DNA from: JAZDEY01 sp043808325 [NCBI: Candidatus Eiseniibacteriota bacterium]
GTDB lineage: Bacteria; Arandabacterota; Arandabacteria; Arandabacterales
DNA: 24,786 nucleotides
Direction: 5' to 3'
Assembly: GCA_043808325.1 (NCBI GenBank)
Contig: JAZDEY010000062.1
Coordinates: 1-24,786 of the forward strand
Shown here: positions 22,819-24,786 of the stretch, piece after piece
How positions within the stretch are numbered: the stretch's first letter is position 1
Layout: every line of letters begins with the position of its first letter
Notes under the pieces: generated by a model
Seen by the model: only the letters and a program-made list of their open reading frames with translations
Database searches by the model: none
What the model was told of the DNA's origin: nothing
Made by a program: the position numbers and the translations under genes

Positions 22819-23889
22819 TTAGGGCGTTCTATAGACCATTGAGTTGATGTTCATGCCCGCCCCTACCGAGGCAAACGCAAGAATATCGCCCCGCCCGAGG
22901 CTGTGGTCACTGATTCTTCCCTTGAGAAGTAGGTCCAGCAGTGTTGGCACACTTGCCACGGAACTGTTACCGAGCCAGGAGATGATCATGGGCATCACAC
23001 CCGGTCGTACTTCCTTTTGCCCATATAGCGCGTAAAGGCGCTTCAATATTGCTTCATCCATCTTCTGATTTGCCTGGTGTATGAGGATCTTGTGTACGTC
23101 GTCCAGAGACAACCCTGCTTTGTCAATGCTTTCCTTTACGATCTGCGGAACCGTTCTCAGGGCGTATTCATAAAGCTTATGGCCATTCATCTTAAGGTAT
23201 ATTTCGTCGCCTTTGTGGTCGGGGTTGTTTGACTTGCCCATCCTGAGCATATAGACCTGCTCAAGCGTGTCCGATCGCATACTATGAGAGAGTACCCCAA
23301 CCGGCTCCGGGCTTTCTATGGCCTCGACTATCGTAGCTCCCGCTCCATCAGCGTATATCATGCTGTTCCCGTCATGGGGATCTGAAACCCTGGAGAGAGT
23401 TTCAGCCCCAATGACAAGGGCTCTTCTTGCGTCGCCTGACCTGAGATAGTAGTCGGCCTGGATCATTCCCTGCAGCCAGCCAGGACAACCAAAGGGAAGG
23501 TCATAGGGTATTGTCCGGGGATTCTGGATACCCAACCTGTGCTTTACTCGTGCGGCGATAGTCGGAACAAAATCGAGTCTCCTGTTGTCTGCTTTCACGT
23601 CTCCGAAGTTATGAGCAAGGATTATGTAATCAAGGCTCTCTTTGTCTATCCCTGATGACTCCAAGGCATCCTGTGCTGCAAAGAAGGCGATGTCGGAGGC
23701 GACAAGGTCGTCCGTGACGTACCTTCTTTCCATGATCCCCGTTATTTCCTGGAGCTTACGTATGGTTTCCTCGTTTGTCCTGTCGAGCTTGCTTCCATCG
23801 GGATCATAGAAAGCATTCCCGAGAAAATCGCTGTTAGAAACCCTTCGAGTCGGGATGTAACTCCCTGTTCCAACTATGATGGAGGACAT
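22819..23889 (-). CDS. 3-oxoacyl-ACP synthase III (FabH-like) family protein
   Basis: A thiolase-fold condensing enzyme of 356 aa. The start at 23889 is chosen because GGAGGAGAGG lies just before that ATG; a longer frame from 23919 lacks such a site. The catalytic triad is in place: C135 in LPFGCPGWLQG, H271 in LIHQANQKM and N308 in SWLGNSSVASVP. The N-terminus reads IIVGTGSYIPTRRVSNSDF. Family members use acyl-CoA starters, but an insert-rich middle (DPHDGNSMIYADGAGATIVE) and lone position leave the substrate open. No acyl carrier protein or other fatty-acid synthesis gene is adjacent. Third codon positions look less GC-rich than in the neighbouring operons, and the sequence resembles Bacteroidetes-type FabH-like proteins from memory, so transfer is possible. 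Confidence 0.85.
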   Translation of the reverse strand: MSSIIVGTGSYIPTRRVSNSDFLGNAFYDPDGSKLDRTNEETIRKLQEITGIMERRYVTDDLVASDIAFFAAQDALESSGIDKESLDYIILAHNFGDVKADNRRLDFVPTIAARVKHRLGIQNPRTIPYDLPFGCPGWLQGMIQADYYLRSGDARRALVIGAETLSRVSDPHDGNSMIYADGAGATIVEAIESPEPVGVLSHSMRSDTLEQVYMLRMGKSNNPDHKGDEIYLKMNGHKLYEYALRTVPQIVKESIDKAGLSLDDVHKILIHQANQKMDEAILKRLYALYGQKEVRPGVMPMIISWLGNSSVASVPTLLDLLLKGRISDHSLGRGDILAFASVGAGMNINSMVYRTP

Positions 23890-24011
23890 GTCCTCTCCTC
23901 CACAGCGCTTCGTTCGCATGTCTACCGCCGTTTCTTCTCATCGTCCCGCACCCGATCTGAGGCCTTCGCCTTGCCACACGGTCGTGTACGTCGTCAAATA
24001 ATCCGGACTCG

Positions 24012-24049
24012 TGCAGGATTGATTCTAATCTGCGGTTTCTCATCCTGCA
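24012..24049. promoter_or_regulatory. 8-bp dyad flanking the FabH-like gene's promoter, possible operator
   Basis: TGCAGGAT (24012-24019) and ATCCTGCA (24042-24049) are perfect inverted arms separated by 22 bp. One arm overlaps the -35 box, the other lies just past the -10 box. Half-sites about 30 bp apart face the same side of the helix, fitting a dimeric repressor. No regulator gene is adjacent. Confidence 0.4.
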
Positions 24050-24050
24050 A
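24022..24050 (-). promoter_or_regulatory. Sigma70-type promoter for the FabH-like gene
   Basis: On the minus strand TTGCAG (24045-24050), a 17-bp spacer and TAGAAT (24022-24027). The leader would be about 125 nt. Confidence 0.5.
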
Positions 24051-24115
24051 GCAGTTCCTATCGTAAGATTTGGTCCATCAGCATCCAACAAGCAGGCCAC
24101 GCCAAGGCGTAGTCA

Positions 24116-24147
24116 CGAAAGCGACTGTCACAAAGCTGACAGTTTCG
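24116..24147. promoter_or_regulatory. Inverted repeat upstream of the slipin promoter
   Basis: CTGTCA-CAAAGC-TGACAG (24125-24142) with outer arms CGAAA (24116-24120) and TTTCG (24143-24147). It lies about 50 bp upstream of the -35 box at 24194, so it could be an activator or repressor site, or a terminator-like hairpin. Confidence 0.35.
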
Positions 24148-24193
24148 AGAAAGTGACCGCATCTGCATGGGATCTCTCTGAGGGGATTTTACC

Positions 24194-24221
24194 TTGACTT
24201 GACCTCAACAGTACCTATAGT
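24194..24221 (+). promoter_or_regulatory. Sigma70-type promoter for the slipin gene
   Basis: TTGACT (24194-24199), a 16-bp spacer and TATAGT (24216-24221). It is about 110 bp upstream of the ATG at 24331. Confidence 0.6.
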
Positions 24222-24330
24222 AGAGTCCAGAATCATGCGATGAAGACCATGAGGTCGCCTGGGTTCATGAGCTTAGGCCTGATGTCAGGCGAGCGGGCTC
24301 TCAAGAAGAGCTCGAAAGGAGAGATCTAAG

Positions 24331-24786
24331 ATGATGCCGGTCATTGTCGTAGCATTCGTGCTGCTTTTTATACTGGGGAACTCAGTCAGGGTCTATCGCG
24401 AGTACGAGCGAGCCGTAGTCTTCAGGCTCGGGCGGCTCCAGGGTGCAAGGGGTCCGGGCATAATCCTCTTGATCCCGATTGTGGATAGGCCCGTCAAGGT
24501 GAGCCTGAGGATGGTGGTGCTCGATGTGCCGACTCAGGATGTCATCACCAAGGATAACGTCTCGGTCAAGGTCAATGCCGTTGTGTATTTCCGGGTGATG
24601 GATCCCAACAAAGCGATCACCGACGTCGAAAACTACATGTACGCAACCTCGCAGCTTTCGCAGACGACCCTGAGGAGCGTGCTGGGCACGGCCGAACTCG
24701 ACGATCTCCTTGCCAACCGCCAGAAGATAAACTCCGAGCTCCAGACGATACTGGACCGGCACACCGACCCATGGGGAATCAAGGTA
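24331..24786 (+). CDS. Stomatin/slipin-like SPFH (band 7) membrane protein, partial
   Basis: A membrane-anchored scaffold protein of the SPFH superfamily; 152 codons are visible and the 3' end is outside the window. The ATG at 24331 has AAAGGAGA before it. An N-terminal hydrophobic anchor (residues about 2-16, [15 protein letters not shown]) is followed by the band 7 core: [40 protein letters not shown], a DPNKAI segment and [18 protein letters not shown]. These are typical of the slipin/QmcA branch. Slipins often pair with an NfeD gene; none is seen upstream, and downstream cannot be judged. Confidence 0.9.
   Translation, partial: MMPVIVVAFVLLFILGNSVRVYREYERAVVFRLGRLQGARGPGIILLIPIVDRPVKVSLRMVVLDVPTQDVITKDNVSVKVNAVVYFRVMDPNKAITDVENYMYATSQLSQTTLRSVLGTAELDDLLANRQKINSELQTILDRHTDPWGIKV

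Larger units (their letters stand above)
23890..24330. other. Intergenic region between divergent ketoacyl synthase and slipin genes
   Basis: 441 bp with no convincing gene. It contains the minus-strand promoter at 24022-24050, the dyad at 24012-24049, the inverted repeat at 24116-24147 and the plus-strand promoter at 24194-24221. The stretch 24222-24330 is the probable leader of the slipin gene and ends with an AAAGGAGA ribosome site. Confidence 0.6.

Noticed and set aside
23834-24100. Minus-strand open frame of 88 codons upstream of the FabH-like gene
   Set aside because: It covers the probable promoter leader, has no Shine-Dalgarno and overlaps the start of the real gene in another frame.

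Overview
The window looks like a chromosomal stretch from a GC-rich (visibly near 60%), probably anaerobic bacterium that oxidises fatty acids or amino acids. It combines acyl-CoA dehydrogenase, EtfBA and a membrane Fe-S/cytochrome b ETF oxidoreductase with a complete propionyl-CoA to methylmalonyl-CoA module, a branched-chain amino acid dehydrogenase, a butyrate kinase-family enzyme and a crotonase. This mix is common in Deltaproteobacteria-like lineages and related candidate phyla. The sequence alone does not fix the taxon.

Layout. (1) 1-1048: left end of an IS21-family element. It holds istA (minus strand, running off the left edge) and a terminal array of 23-bp repeats. (2) 1023-3254: a TPR-CHAT caspase-like protease gene whose 5' part has been cut off by the IS. 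(3) 3276-6407, minus strand: Leu/Phe/Val dehydrogenase -> butyrate kinase -> crotonase -> tRNA-Glu(UUC), tightly packed, from a promoter at about 6493-6522. (4) 6563-7271: a divergently transcribed small secreted or anchored Cys/Met/Gly-rich protein with its own promoter, a 5'-leader inverted repeat and a terminator hairpin. (5) 7461-14012, plus strand: pccB - biotin carboxylase - biotin carrier protein - methylmalonyl-CoA mutase catalytic subunit - methylmalonyl-CoA epimerase - unknown lipoprotein with four membrane segments. Joints are very short or overlap. (6) 14125-17386: a HEAT-repeat protein and an HD-GYP phosphodiesterase that appear to share the same N-terminal domain. (7) 17459-22650: promoter, acyl-CoA dehydrogenase, etfB, etfA and an EMO-type ETF:quinone oxidoreductase. 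(8) 22819-23889, minus strand: a FabH-like ketoacyl synthase standing alone, with a dyad across its promoter. (9) 24194-24786: promoter and 5' part of a stomatin/slipin (SPFH) gene, cut by the window end.

How the genes fit together. Branched-chain amino acids could be deaminated by the dehydrogenase. The resulting acyl-CoAs could be oxidised by the acyl-CoA dehydrogenase, with electrons passing through EtfBA to the membrane oxidoreductase and the quinone pool, and hydrated by the crotonase. Propionyl-CoA from valine, isoleucine or odd-chain acids would be carboxylated by the PccB/biotin carboxylase/BCCP enzyme, epimerised and rearranged to succinyl-CoA. Butyrate kinase could make ATP from an acyl phosphate, but no phosphotransacylase is in view. 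The mutase lacks its B12 domain, and no separate B12 subunit is in the window.

Most of the window is recognisable central metabolism. The least explained items are the HEAT/HD-GYP pair with a shared N-terminal domain, the Cys/Met-rich small protein under a divergent promoter, the lipoprotein coupled to the epimerase, and the IS21 terminal repeat array that breaks into the TPR-CHAT gene.
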